Positions 7,418 to 15,757 of a stretch of DNA of 64,000 bases are shown piece after piece. The position numbers and the translations under genes were made by a program. Under the pieces are notes generated by a model. The model did no database searches and was not told the DNA's origin. It saw nothing but the letters and a program-made list of their open reading frames with translations. Origin of the DNA: Rhodococcus sp. Leaf278 (lineage in GTDB: Bacteria; Actinomycetota; Actinomycetes; Mycobacteriales; Mycobacteriaceae); NCBI RefSeq assembly GCF_001426085.1, contig NZ_LMRR01000023.1, positions 62,520 through 126,519 of the forward strand, given 5' to 3'. How positions within the stretch are numbered: position 1 is the first letter of the stretch; each line of letters starts with the position of its first letter.

Positions 7418-8355
7418 GCCGAAAGTTCCTCCTGTCGAACGGACGGCGACATCCGGGTCCGGACCGCCACTGTTGCACATGCGATGACCGCTGCTCCACC
7501 CCCGACCACCGGCCACGTCAACCCCTCGCGCAGGATGATCGCGGCCCAGCAGATGGTGAGCACCGGTTGGATCAGCTGGATCTGGCTCACACTCGACATG
7601 GGGCCGATGGCCAGGCCCCGATACCAGGCGAAGAATCCGAGGTACATGCTCACCACCGCCAGGTAGGCGAACGATGCCCACTCGCGTGCACCTGCTCCCG
7701 ACAGTTGCTCCCACCAGGAGAAGGCCGCCAACGCACCGGTCACCGGAAGGCTCACCACCAGAGCCCACGACACCGTCTGCCAGGCCCCGAGTTCGCGGGC
7801 CAACAAGCCTCCTTCGGCGTAGCCGACCGCCGCGGCGACAACGGCCCCGAGCAGCAACAGATCCGACCATCCGAGCCCGGTCAGCCGTCCGCCCTGAACG
7901 GCCGCGAATCCGATCGCGACGACAGCGCCCATGCCTGCGACGAGCCAGAACATCGGCCTCACTCGTTGCCGTTCTCGCACCACTGCGACAACGGCGGTGG
8001 CCGCCGGCAGCAGTGCGATGACGACGGCGCTGTGACCGGCAGATGCCGTGGTGAGTGCGTAGGAGGTGAGTACCGGGAAGCCGATCACGACACCGGCCGC
8101 GATGACGGCCAGCCGACCCCACTGCCCACCCTGGGGGAGTCGTTGTCTCGTTACCGACAGCGCGACTGCCGCCAATGCGGCTGCGACCACAGCCCTTCCG
8201 GTGCCGACGAAGAGTGGCGACAGGCCTCCCGTCACGGCGATGCGAGTGAGCGGAACGGTGAACGAGAATGCAGTGACGCCCGCCAAGCCCCACAACAAAC
8301 CGGCACGCGATAGCGGGCTCGCACCAGAATGAGTAGCGCTACTATGCTGTGTCAT
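7414..8355 (-). CDS. EamA/DMT family exporter
   Basis: This is a ten-helix drug/metabolite transporter of about 313 residues built from two EamA repeats: LLWGLAGVTAFSFTVPLTRI near the start and FAYLAVVSMYLGFFAWYRGL with QIQLIQPVLTICWAA in the second half. These families export amino acids or small metabolites. The stop overlaps the aminotransferase start by 4 bases. The first ATG, 8355, overlaps on the opposite strand the ATG of the MocR regulator, leaving no room for a promoter. The true start may be a TTG about 60 bases downstream. Confidence 0.82.
   Translation of the reverse strand: MTQHSSATHSGASPLSRAGLLWGLAGVTAFSFTVPLTRIAVTGGLSPLFVGTGRAVVAAALAAVALSVTRQRLPQGGQWGRLAVIAAGVVIGFPVLTSYALTTASAGHSAVVIALLPAATAVVAVVRERQRVRPMFWLVAGMGAVVAIGFAAVQGGRLTGLGWSDLLLLGAVVAAAVGYAEGGLLARELGAWQTVSWALVVSLPVTGALAAFSWWEQLSGAGAREWASFAYLAVVSMYLGFFAWYRGLAIGPMSSVSQIQLIQPVLTICWAAIILREGLTWPVVGGGAAVIACATVAVRTRMSPSVRQEELSA
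8332..8354 (+). promoter_or_regulatory. Leaderless promoter and palindromic operator of the MocR gene
   Basis: AGTAGCGCTACT (8332-8343) is a perfect 12-base palindrome. Overlapping it, TACTAT (8340-8345) is a good -10 element ending 8 bases before the ATG at 8354, so transcription would start at or next to the start codon. A regulator bound to the palindrome would cover its own promoter and the start of the opposing exporter gene. Confidence 0.5.
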
Positions 8356-9748
8356 GTCCGACGATAGCAGTTCACGGATAGTGGACGCACTGAAGCAGTG
8401 GATCGCAGCCGCGCCTCCAGAGGCGAAGCTGCCGTCCACCCGCTCCCTGGTGGCCCAGCATTCGGCCAGCCCGGTCACCGTGCAGAAGGCGCTGCGCACC
8501 CTCACTGCGCAAGGCGTCATCGAAAGCCGCCCTGGTGTCGGCACATTCGTCAGAACCGTTCGTACGGCCCGGCCCAACGATTACGGCTGGCAGACAGCGG
8601 CGCTGGGAGCACCAGGAAACCGACTGCAACTTCCGGCTGCACTTCAGTCCACGTCCAGCGATGTGATCGCACTGCATTCGGGCTATCCGGCGCGGGAGTT
8701 GTTGCCGGAGAGGCTCGTTCACGCTGCATTCACTCGCGCATCCCGTACCGACGCGGTGATAGCCCGGCCCCCGACCGCCGGACTACCCGAATTGCGGGCG
8801 TGGTTCGCCGCGGAGTTGGGGGCATCGACGCCGGTGGGCGTCATTCCGCCGTCCGCCAGCGATGTGGTCATCATTCCCGGCAGCCAGACCGGCCTCAGTA
8901 CCGCATTCCGCGCGCTGGTCGGCGCAGACCGTCCGCTACTGATGGAATCGCCGACCTATTGGGGCGCGATTCTCGCTGCCACCCAGGCGGGTGTCCACGT
9001 CGTACCGGTCCCCAGCGGTGTGCACGGCCCCGATCCCGATGCACTGTCGCAAGCGTTCGCGCGCACCGGCTCCCGGGCGTTCTATGCCCAACCCACGTTT
9101 GCCAGTCCGACCGGAGCCCACTGGTCGCCGGCACTCGGCGAGCAGATCCTCGACACTGTTCGACGGCACGGCGCATTCTTGATAGAGGACGACTCCGCCC
9201 ACGATTTCGGTATCACCGCCGAGCCGAATCCATTGGCGGCACGGGACGACGGCGGGCATGTGGTGTACCTACGATCGCTCACCAAGACGGTGTCCCCGTC
9301 GGTTCGATTGGCAGGCCTGATCGCTCGCGGTCCCGCGCACGAGCGAATCCTCGCCGACACCGGTGCCGAGTCGATGTACGTCAGTGGGATCCTGCAAGCT
9401 GTCGCACTGGACGTGGTGACGCAACCCGCCTGGCGTACCCATCTCCGGCATCTGCGTACACAGTTGGCCTCTCGCCGGGACTTGTTGGCGAACAGCCTGA
9501 TCGAGTTCGCACCTCGTGGCCATCTCGATGCCGTACCGCGCGGTGGTCTCAATCTGTGGATGCGTCTGCGCGACGACGTGGATCTGGAACAGATCGTGCA
9601 GCAATGTAGATCTGCCGGTGTCATCGTCGGTGCCGGAAACGATTACTTTCCGGCCGAACCCACCGGCAAGTACCTGCGCCTCAACTATGCCGGCCCCAAC
9701 CCCGGCGAGTTCCCCGACGCTGCGCGCACGATCGGCTCCATCATCTGA
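8354..9748 (+). CDS. MocR-type GntR/aminotransferase transcriptional regulator
   Basis: This 464-residue protein has a GntR winged helix at residues 5-70 (STRSLVAQHSASPVTVQKAL, then IESRPGVGTFVR) joined to a fold-type I aminotransferase domain. YLRSLTKTVSPSVRLAGL carries the expected PLP lysine, and LIEDDSAHDF the pyridine-nitrogen Asp region. This is the PdxR/GabR class of activators that sense PLP-bound amines. It is divergent from, and overlaps the start of, the EamA exporter and aminotransferase operon, its probable target. A leaderless promoter precedes it. Confidence 0.87.
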   Translation: MSDDSSSRIVDALKQWIAAAPPEAKLPSTRSLVAQHSASPVTVQKALRTLTAQGVIESRPGVGTFVRTVRTARPNDYGWQTAALGAPGNRLQLPAALQSTSSDVIALHSGYPARELLPERLVHAAFTRASRTDAVIARPPTAGLPELRAWFAAELGASTPVGVIPPSASDVVIIPGSQTGLSTAFRALVGADRPLLMESPTYWGAILAATQAGVHVVPVPSGVHGPDPDALSQAFARTGSRAFYAQPTFASPTGAHWSPALGEQILDTVRRHGAFLIEDDSAHDFGITAEPNPLAARDDGGHVVYLRSLTKTVSPSVRLAGLIARGPAHERILADTGAESMYVSGILQAVALDVVTQPAWRTHLRHLRTQLASRRDLLANSLIEFAPRGHLDAVPRGGLNLWMRLRDDVDLEQIVQQCRSAGVIVGAGNDYFPAEPTGKYLRLNYAGPNPGEFPDAARTIGSII

Positions 9749-10028
9749 GGCTGTGGGAAACATCCACGGCGAAAGTCGACTTGCGACCCCACACGAACCA
9801 GACCAGAGGACCGAGGAAGGGGAACGCCAGTACGACGAAGATCCACACTGCCCGACCGGCGACGGTGTAGTTCGGGGAACGGATGATGCTGATCAATGCG
9901 GCGAGGAACAGAATCAACCCACCGAAGATGACAGCCAGTGCAATCACCAGGCCCAGCGTTCCCAATCCCACGCCGAGCACCTGCTCTGCTGTGGACGGTT
10001 GCTGAGAAAGAAAAGTTGCGACCTGCAT
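9741..10028 (-). CDS. Small membrane protein with phospholipase D nuclease N-terminal domain (PLDc_N)
   Basis: This 95-residue protein has two hydrophobic segments: TLGLVIALAVIFGGLILFLA and AVWIFVVLAFPFLGPLVWFV. The second ends in WGRKS, the PLDc_N signature seen at the front of cardiolipin synthases and as stand-alone proteins. ATG 10028 has GAAGGGA upstream. The last 8 bases overlap the end of the MocR gene convergently. A membrane-anchoring or antitoxin-like role is possible; nothing nearby specifies it. Confidence 0.75.
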   Translation of the reverse strand: MQVATFLSQQPSTAEQVLGVGLGTLGLVIALAVIFGGLILFLAALISIIRSPNYTVAGRAVWIFVVLAFPFLGPLVWFVWGRKSTFAVDVSHSLR

Positions 10029-10118
10029 GACGGTCCCTTCGCGTTCGATGTTTCGTTGACCTGTCCAACGCTACGAGTCGGTGTTCGTCTGCACATCGGT
10101 CTGCGCGGGTATCTCGCT

Positions 10119-10136
10119 GTACATCCACAGATGTAC
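10119..10136. repeat. Short inverted repeat in intergenic region
   Basis: GTACATC (10119-10125) and GATGTAC (10130-10136) are perfect 7-base arms around CACA. They lie in the 279-base non-coding stretch between the PLDc_N gene and the secreted protein gene. This stretch must hold both promoters, so the repeat is a possible operator. Nothing else was recognised there. Confidence 0.35.
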
Positions 10137-10307
10137 GTCCGGTCGGTGAGGCAAGGGCCGCGGTTGAGTCGAACGAACGACAACAATCTTTGGGGCACAG
10201 AGCTTTCGGCCCCGCAGGATCATTCGAACGAGGGATACTCGACCCGAATTTGCCATGTCAGCATCGCTGAGACGGACAGCCCGTCACGTACTTTCGGTGG
10301 AGGAATT

Positions 10308-10886
10308 GTGTCGAGCAAGAGTGGAATTCGTAAGAACCTGACGCGCCGTTCGGCGGCGGTAGTCCTGACCGCCTTAGCGTTCGCATTGGCCGCACCCGCG
10401 TCGGCCATGGCTCAGCCTGAAATCGGTCCCATCGTCGACAGCGGAAGCGCGATTCTCGACAGTGGCAGCGCGATTCTCGACGGTGGGAACATCATCGACA
10501 ACGGTATCCGCATCCTCGGCAGCGGAAGCGCCATCGCCGGCGGCGTGCTCGGGATCGACACGGGTTCGGCAAACGGAGGTATCGCAACTCAGCAGTGCAA
10601 CGCCTCCACGCTGTCGGGCGAGGAGGGCGTGACAGAGACCCTCCACGAGTTGGGTCGAACCGGACCGACCTCGTTCGTCCTCAGTTACGACACCGTGGAC
10701 GTCCCCGATCAGATCGAGGTGTTCTACCAGGGTGCACTGATCCACAACACCGGCTATGTCGGCGGCAGCAACGGCGTCGGCTCGGTGGTGGTAGCAGTTC
10801 CGGCCGGCACCGCAACAGCCGTCCTGGTCCGCGTCACCGGACCGGTCGGGACCGTCTGGACCTACACCGTCGGCTGCCCGGCCTGA
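10308..10886 (+). CDS. Secreted hypothetical protein with Ser/Gly/Ile repeats
   Basis: This 192-residue protein starts at GTG 10308 with GGAGGA seven bases upstream. A signal peptide is clear: basic RKNLTRRS, then AVVLTALAFALAAPASAMA with cleavage after AMA. The mature start carries short degenerate repeats (DSGSAILDSGSAILDGGNII). A beta-rich C-terminal domain then follows, with GPTSFVLSYDTVDVPDQIEV and one cysteine pair (C near residue 96 and the final CPA). I do not recognise the family; an exported or wall-associated protein is inferred. Confidence 0.7.
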   Translation: MSSKSGIRKNLTRRSAAVVLTALAFALAAPASAMAQPEIGPIVDSGSAILDSGSAILDGGNIIDNGIRILGSGSAIAGGVLGIDTGSANGGIATQQCNASTLSGEEGVTETLHELGRTGPTSFVLSYDTVDVPDQIEVFYQGALIHNTGYVGGSNGVGSVVVAVPAGTATAVLVRVTGPVGTVWTYTVGCPA

Positions 10887-10942
10887 ATCGGCGCTGCCCC
10901 TCGGGTTACGTTGTTCCGGACTTACGTGACTCGGGGGGCACT

Positions 10943-11566
10943 GTGCAGCGCGTCAAGAACGACTACACCGCGTGGATGGAACTGGGGCCGGGAGGACTTC
11001 CGGCCAATGTCGGAGGCTGGCTGATCACCACCGCTCTGCGGCCGTTTGCGCGACGCGACCCACTTCGTGTCGACGGCACATCCGGTAACGGTCTGCACTG
11101 GCAGCTCGAACGTCGCCCCGGACCACGGCCGTCGATCGCGCCGTACCCGATTCCCCATCGCCAGCTCACCGATCGGGGTACCGGTGCTCTGATCGACCGG
11201 CTGAGTGCTGCCGTCACCGCCGAGGCGTCGTCGGATGGACCGTTTCATCTGGAGCGCAGTCGATTCGAGCGCAGAGGTGAGGCGCTGTATCTGTCAGATC
11301 TCAGCTCAGCTTCGCCCTGGATCTCCCGAACCAAAGGCGAAATCGTGCACGTCCACGAGACCGAGGGTTCGTTGCACGTAGTACTGCAACCGGACGATGC
11401 ACAGACCGTCATATCCGCGGGCTGGGGCGAACTGCACCCGCTGGCCGGACGCCCTGTCTTCGGACTACCCGAGACGTATGTCTTTCTGTACGCACCGCGA
11501 GATTCCGACGACGCCGATCGAATCGAAGAAATCATCCGTCGGGCGACTGCTACTTCTACGATGTGA
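10943..11566 (+). CDS. DUF5519 (luciferase-domain-like) family protein
   Basis: This 207-residue protein starts at GTG 10943. The C-terminal half has the pattern GEIVHVHETEGSLHVVLQP, then TVISAGWGELHPLAG and TYVFLYAPRD. This matches what I recall of the luciferase-domain DUF5519 family, with paired histidines before the SLH strand. The N-terminal half resembles a small helical region with LPANVGGWL. No reaction is established for this family. It is followed closely by the DUF6194 gene. Confidence 0.6.
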   Translation: MQRVKNDYTAWMELGPGGLPANVGGWLITTALRPFARRDPLRVDGTSGNGLHWQLERRPGPRPSIAPYPIPHRQLTDRGTGALIDRLSAAVTAEASSDGPFHLERSRFERRGEALYLSDLSSASPWISRTKGEIVHVHETEGSLHVVLQPDDAQTVISAGWGELHPLAGRPVFGLPETYVFLYAPRDSDDADRIEEIIRRATATSTM

Positions 11567-11604
11567 CTCTGGGCAAGAGCGACCGGACATGTGACGATCG
11601 CTGT

Positions 11605-12066
11605 ATGACTCTCGACGACATCGTGAATTCGGTCGGCAGCTTCGACGGCACATTGACGCAGCGGCCCCGAGAGGGTGATGGAACTCCGGAACTCGCCTGG
11701 GGCGATGTGTTCTTCTATTACTCGCCGGACGGGACCGTTCCGACGGCCACCCAGCCGTTCGCAACCATCGTGACGAAGAACTATCCCGGTGACGAGTTGT
11801 CGCGGCTGGACCGTGCCGGCGCGTTCCGCGTCAATGTCGTTGCCGGAAAGCAGGAATTCGAGCGACTCTTGGGAGTGCCCCCACGCGACGCAGCCCACGC
11901 ACCCCAGGCCGACGCCGACGACATCCTTGCCGCCCACCCCCAGTACGGCGCTGCCGGCTGGTTGTCGGTGGTCAACCCGTCTTCGCAGACCGAAACCCAG
12001 ATCGGGGAACTCCTCGAGTCTGCTTACAGCCTCGCCAAGGCCAGGTACGAGCGTCGCCAACACTGA
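11605..12066 (+). CDS. DUF6194 family protein
   Basis: This is a 153-residue cytosolic protein. It contains PELAWGDVFFYYSPDGTVP followed by TQPFATIVTKNYPGDELSRL, the conserved core I recall for DUF6194. ATG 11605 (MTLDDIVNSV) fits the family N-terminus better than ATG 11563, which overlaps the previous gene. The function is unknown; many members sit alone in actinobacterial genomes. Its end converges with the split transketolase operon, with no gap. Confidence 0.7.
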   Translation: MTLDDIVNSVGSFDGTLTQRPREGDGTPELAWGDVFFYYSPDGTVPTATQPFATIVTKNYPGDELSRLDRAGAFRVNVVAGKQEFERLLGVPPRDAAHAPQADADDILAAHPQYGAAGWLSVVNPSSQTETQIGELLESAYSLAKARYERRQH

Positions 12067-12978
12067 TCAGTCGAAGAACTCGTCCATCGATCGGGAGAGC
12101 CCCTCGATGTCGAGGCCGTTGGCTCGGTCGTGTTGGGCCACCGTGCCGTACTTCCTACGCTCTCCGGGCTCCACCCCGATCCCCAACACTCGATGCCGCA
12201 CATCCGTGAGAGCCCGATCGATGTGGGACACACAGGTTCCCGCGAGATATGGCTCGACGATCATGACGTCCGGCGCAGTCAGCGTTTCTCGGAGAGTCGT
12301 ACCGTCGAAAGGCCTGATCGTCGACGCGTGCAACACGGTCACGTCACGTCCACGGGCCGCGGCCAGGACCCGGTCCGTCATCGGACCGACCGAGATCACA
12401 GTGCCCGAATTACCCTGTTGCAGAACGGTCATCGAACCGTCGGGGTCAGCGTGAGAACGATCGTTCGAGATGCCGTCGAGCCTGATGTAGACGCGATTAT
12501 CGGATGCAACCGACTTACGCAACATCCATTCGACCTCGTCGACGTGCCCGGGCACGTGCACCGTCCACCCGTCCAGGGTGTCCAATAGTGCGACATCGCG
12601 TTGACCGAAGTGCGTCTCACCGCCCTGTGGCCATCCGTAGGAGCCGCCCGAGCTGACCAGGACCGCGCCGACATCCTGATGTCCCAGATCGAGTTTCACC
12701 TGCTCGAAGGGCCTTTCGATGAGGAACGGCGAAAAGGTATGCACGATCGGGCGGAGACCCGCGAGCGCCATTCCGCCCGCGACACCAATCATTGCCTGCT
12801 CTCGAATGCCCACGTTCACCACGCGCGATCGGATGTCAGAGGTAAGGTGCGGCTCGAGATAGGCGACGCCGATCTCGGCCAACACCAACACAACTCGCTC
12901 GTCCTGCACCAACAACTCCGGCAGCAGTCGGTAGAAGGACTCGCGTTGATCCGCGGTCCTCTTCATCGTCGACGTCAT
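12067..12978 (-). CDS. Transketolase C-terminal subunit (Pyr plus C-terminal domains)
   Basis: This 303-residue protein has the pyrimidine-binding half of a split transketolase: VVNVGIREQAMIGVAGGMAL carries the catalytic Glu, and THFGQRDVALLDTL is also characteristic. The C-terminal domain has VTVLHASTIRPFDGTTL and MIVEPYLAGTCVSHI. It follows the N-terminal subunit gene directly (stop TGA then ATG with no gap), so the pair forms one enzyme. Split transketolases act in pentose phosphate-like or secondary-metabolite sugar pathways. The real substrate is open. Confidence 0.85.
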   Translation of the reverse strand: MTSTMKRTADQRESFYRLLPELLVQDERVVLVLAEIGVAYLEPHLTSDIRSRVVNVGIREQAMIGVAGGMALAGLRPIVHTFSPFLIERPFEQVKLDLGHQDVGAVLVSSGGSYGWPQGGETHFGQRDVALLDTLDGWTVHVPGHVDEVEWMLRKSVASDNRVYIRLDGISNDRSHADPDGSMTVLQQGNSGTVISVGPMTDRVLAAARGRDVTVLHASTIRPFDGTTLRETLTAPDVMIVEPYLAGTCVSHIDRALTDVRHRVLGIGVEPGERRKYGTVAQHDRANGLDIEGLSRSMDEFFD

Positions 12979-13659
12979 TCAGTTCTCCTTCTTCTCCACG
13001 TGGGCGACCACTACGTGCGGCCGGTCGCCGTGATCGATACGAAACGCCCGCCGGAGCGCACTGTGGTCTCTCCCGTCGACATCGGCGGTCGACCACCCTT
13101 CGACGGCGAAACGCGAGGCAATGCCGCCGGGCCAACCCAAGCCTGCAGAATCGTTGTCGATCACTACTGTTGTCAGGTTGCCCAACTTGGATCGGCCGGC
13201 GAATTGAATGGCTTCCATGTTGCTGCCCTCGTCGAGCTCGGCGTCACCGATCAGTACGAACACCTGAGCCTGGCTTCGCTGAATCTGCAGCGCCACAGCG
13301 GTTCCGGCTGCCAGCGCCAGACCATGACCGAGCGATCCCGATCCGATGTCGACCCCGGGAATCAGCGTCCGGTCAGGATGATTGCCCAGCAATGAGTCGT
13401 AGCTGCCGAACGATGCAAGCTCGTCCGGCGTCAAGAATCCCCGTGCTGCGAGCACTGCGTAGTACGCCATCGGACCGTGTCCCTTGGAGAGGTAGAACCG
13501 GTCCCGCTCTGGGTCGTCGGGATTCGCCGCGTCGACACGGAGAATGTCGGAGTACAGCACCCACAGCACGTCCAGTGTGGAAGTGGCACTGCTGCCGTGT
13601 TTTTCGTCGCCGGTCATCAGGGTCATGAGTTGGGGTAACTCGTCGAAGGTCATCTGCAT
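12979..13659 (-). CDS. Transketolase N-terminal subunit (ThDP-binding domain)
   Basis: This is a 226-residue subunit carrying the diphosphate-binding motif, which begins GDAELDEGSNMEA and ends at the Asn of LTTVVIDNDSAG. FYLSKGHGPMAYYA provides the usual His. ATG 13659 or 13653 is chosen rather than 13686. At 226 residues it is somewhat shorter than typical 270-residue N-terminal subunits, mainly missing N-terminal helix. The upstream neighbour is a pseudogene remnant, so an older locus may have been rearranged. Confidence 0.82.
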   Translation of the reverse strand: MQMTFDELPQLMTLMTGDEKHGSSATSTLDVLWVLYSDILRVDAANPDDPERDRFYLSKGHGPMAYYAVLAARGFLTPDELASFGSYDSLLGNHPDRTLIPGVDIGSGSLGHGLALAAGTAVALQIQRSQAQVFVLIGDAELDEGSNMEAIQFAGRSKLGNLTTVVIDNDSAGLGWPGGIASRFAVEGWSTADVDGRDHSALRRAFRIDHGDRPHVVVAHVEKKEN

Positions 13660-13825
13660 GAGACCACCCTGCAACCTCGAGTGCACTCGAGGTCAAGAGC
13701 GCCGTAGCCCTGCGGCAGTGCGCTCCCGACGTGGCGGTGCTGTAGCCGAGCAGAATTCAGGTCACCCCGTACGACAAAGTCCACGATCCTGGTCCTTGCG
13801 CTGGGGGTCACCGTATTCTCATGAC
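13660..13825. other. Non-coding stretch upstream of split transketolase
   Basis: No gene with coding character is visible between the transketolase start and the VOC remnant. It must contain the transketolase promoter; no convincing -35/-10 pair was identified. Confidence 0.4.
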
Positions 13826-13978
13826 ATGTCGCGCCCGCATCTAGACATAGCAGGAATATCCATCGACTGCAGCGAGCCGGGTGAGCTCGCTCGCTTGTAA
13901 CTGGACCCGCGGTGGAGGGTTCTCCTCGACCCCGCCGGCCACCCCTTCGGCATCACCACCGAGGTATACGACGGTTGA
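13826..13978 (+). pseudogene. Remnant of a VOC (glyoxalase-like) gene with internal deletion
   Basis: ATG 13826 opens the frame MSRPHLDIAGISIDC, the usual first strand of a glyoxalase-like VOC domain. It stops at TAA 13898-13900 after only 24 codons. About 20 bases later another frame reads WRVLLDPAGHPFGITTEV and ends at TGA 13976, which is the classic last strand of the same family. The roughly 80 residues expected between the two are missing, so an internal deletion with frame change is inferred. Confidence 0.6.
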
Positions 13979-13999
13979 CGTGCGCAATAGCCTGAGACG

Positions 14000-14320
14000 G
14001 TGCGCAATCTCGTCATCCTCCTGCTTCTGTTCGGATTCATCGTCGGGTTGGCTCCACTGGGCTGGTATTTGATCGGCGACTGGACCACGGACTTGGACGA
14101 CGTCGTCTATCAGGGTTCATACGAGCCCCTCGAGGGCGTGACGATGAGCCGTGGCTATTCCACCGATTTGGGAAGGGATCTCAACTACGACCCCTTGATC
14201 CTTCGCTCTGCGTGGCTATATCTGGTCCCTGTCGCGACCGGAGCCCTGGGCGCGTTGACCGGATTCGTTCTCGGACAATTCGGATTCAGGTTGAACCGCA
14301 ACCGGATCCGCGATGCCTAA
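14000..14320 (+). CDS. Small membrane protein with two transmembrane helices
   Basis: This is a 106-residue protein from GTG 14000. Transmembrane helices lie at the N-terminus (NLVILLLLFGFIVGLAPLGW) and near the C-terminus (LYLVPVATGALGALTGFVLG), flanking a hydrophilic, probably extracytoplasmic loop. The end is basic (FRLNRNRIRD), positive-inside. No family is recognised. No strong ribosome site is seen before the GTG. Confidence 0.6.
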   Translation: MRNLVILLLLFGFIVGLAPLGWYLIGDWTTDLDDVVYQGSYEPLEGVTMSRGYSTDLGRDLNYDPLILRSAWLYLVPVATGALGALTGFVLGQFGFRLNRNRIRDA

Positions 14321-14489
14321 GATGGATGAACCCCCTGAAGCGGAGTCGAGTCTCGACGACATTACGTTCGGTCTTGCGCCGGTATCCGTCTCCGTCCGTC
14401 GGAGGAACGAGGTCCAGCGTGCTCATGATTCGACTCGATACCGAACTGCGACGCTGAGGCGTTGCCCCATATCGGGGTGCAGTGACAGC

Positions 14490-14834
14490 ATGAAAGGCAT
14501 GAAGGCCAAAGAACGCCCTTGGAAGCGTTACGGGCTTGCCGTGCTGTTGACCGCGCTCGCGTTCCTGACGATCAGCGACCTTGTGGCCGATCCTTCTGCC
14601 TGGAACTGGTCGAAGCTGGTAGTGCTGGCTGTAGCCGGTCTGTTCATCTGGTTCGGAGAGAGCCGGACCCGGATGTCTCCTGAAAAGATCGGACCCGAGG
14701 CTGTACCCGCCGAGGACGTCGACGCGGTTGTCGCAGAATCCGGCCGGACTGTCTACGCCATCAAAGCGCTACGAGAGATGCATCCCGGTCTCGGCTTGCT
14801 CGATGCCAAGAGACTTGTACAACCGGAGAACTGA
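14490..14834 (+). CDS. Membrane protein with L7/L12 C-terminal-like domain
   Basis: This 114-residue protein has two hydrophobic helices (YGLAVLLTALAFLTISDLV; LVVLAVAGLFIWFG). Its soluble tail ends VYAIKALREMHPGLG and LLDAKRLV, which closely follows the ribosomal L7/L12 C-terminal fold (AIKALREATGLGLKEAK). Such tails occur in small actinobacterial membrane proteins of unknown role. The start ATG 14490 is preferred; an in-frame ATG at 14313 would add 59 residues without coding character. The GNAT gene follows within 20 bases. Confidence 0.6.
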   Translation: MKGMKAKERPWKRYGLAVLLTALAFLTISDLVADPSAWNWSKLVVLAVAGLFIWFGESRTRMSPEKIGPEAVPAEDVDAVVAESGRTVYAIKALREMHPGLGLLDAKRLVQPEN

Positions 14835-14851
14835 CTGCTCGAGGAGTCCAT

Positions 14852-15331
14852 ATGCCCGGCGCACGTGACGTGAAAGATTCCGGCGGGTTCCTCGAGGCCG
14901 CGAACCTGTTGGTCGATTTCAATCGCGAGTACGACGACCCCGCACCGGAGCCCGAATGGCTTGCACGCCATTTGGAGGGTCTGGTGACATCCGGCGACAC
15001 CAGCGTGCTGACGTTCGGGACTACCGCCATCGGTGTCGCGGTTCTGCGATTCCGGATCGGCACGTGGAGCGCCGACATCGAGGCCTATTTCGCCGAGTTC
15101 TACATTCAGCCTGCCCACCGCGGTAAGGGCTATGGCACAACCTTTCTCGACGACGTCATCGACCATGTCCGGACCCGAGGTGCTACCTACATCGACCTCA
15201 ACACCTCCGAAGACGACGAGGCAGCTCGCCATGTGTACGAGAAGCGAGGCTTCGACTGCCACGAGGGTCGCGGCGAGGGACCGAAGGCTCTCTATTACGA
15301 ACTCGAGCTCGAATCGGGCGGGGTCGCCTGA
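14852..15331 (+). CDS. GNAT family N-acetyltransferase
   Basis: This is a 159-residue acetyltransferase. The acetyl-CoA-binding stretch is AEFYIQPAHRGKGYGTTFLD (R/Q-x-x-G-x-G/A as HRGKGYG), followed by the closing motif ARHVYEKRGFDCHE. ATG 14852 has GAGGAG upstream. It lies 17 bases after the L7/L12-tail protein on the same strand. The substrate is not evident. Confidence 0.83.
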   Translation: MPGARDVKDSGGFLEAANLLVDFNREYDDPAPEPEWLARHLEGLVTSGDTSVLTFGTTAIGVAVLRFRIGTWSADIEAYFAEFYIQPAHRGKGYGTTFLDDVIDHVRTRGATYIDLNTSEDDEAARHVYEKRGFDCHEGRGEGPKALYYELELESGGVA

Positions 15332-15452
15332 CGTGCTCACGCTGCGTTATCTGCTCGACGAGGTGTCTGCGAACCCCGGAGTCGCCACTGCCGAGCAAAA
15401 CGAATATGATTCCCAATAAGTGGGTGTCGGTTCGAAATCGAGGAGCTAGAAC

Positions 15453-15737
15453 ATGGCGTTTCCGATCATCGTCGCGAAGGCAGTATCGACGGTAGTGACA
15501 GGCGCAGTCGGCGTCGCCGCGTACAACGGAGCCAAGAAGCTGTACGACAAGGCTCCCGTCCGCAAGGCCGCTGTGTCTGCGACCGAGCTCGGTCTGCGCG
15601 CTGCGCGGAAGGCCGAAGTCCACGCCGAGTCGGCACGATTGGCCGTCTCCGATGTAGTCGCTGAGGCCCGCGACCGTCTCGGCGAGGAAGTACCGCCGCC
15701 GTCGGCTACCGAAGTCGGCCACGGGCACTCACACTGA
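15453..15737 (+). CDS. DUF1490 protein, PacL-like partner of P-type metal ATPase
   Basis: This 94-residue protein has an N-terminal membrane segment (IIVAKAVSTVVTGAVGVAAY), an Ala-rich helical middle, and a His tail ending EVGHGHSH. The DUF1490/PacL proteins of mycobacteria pair with CtpC, CtpG or CtpV and have a similar His/Asp C-terminal metal-binding motif. They form membrane platforms that stabilise the pump (published for PacL1/CtpC zinc efflux). The ctpC-type gene follows 20 bases downstream, so the same partnership is inferred. ATG 15453 has GAGGAG upstream. Confidence 0.82.
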   Translation: MAFPIIVAKAVSTVVTGAVGVAAYNGAKKLYDKAPVRKAAVSATELGLRAARKAEVHAESARLAVSDVVAEARDRLGEEVPPPSATEVGHGHSH

Positions 15738-15757
15738 CCCCGGCGGTAAGCCAACTC

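Noticed and set aside
14313..14489. N-terminal extension of the L7/L12-tail protein starting inside the previous gene
   Set aside because: The 59 extra residues lack coding character, and two ATGs at 14490 and 14499 begin right before the membrane helices.
15333..15419. A 28-codon frame from GTG (LTLRYLLDEVSANPGV...) before the DUF1490 gene
   Set aside because: It is too short, has no ribosome site, and its end overlaps the likely promoter of the metal-efflux operon. The resemblance to PucR N-termini is too slight.
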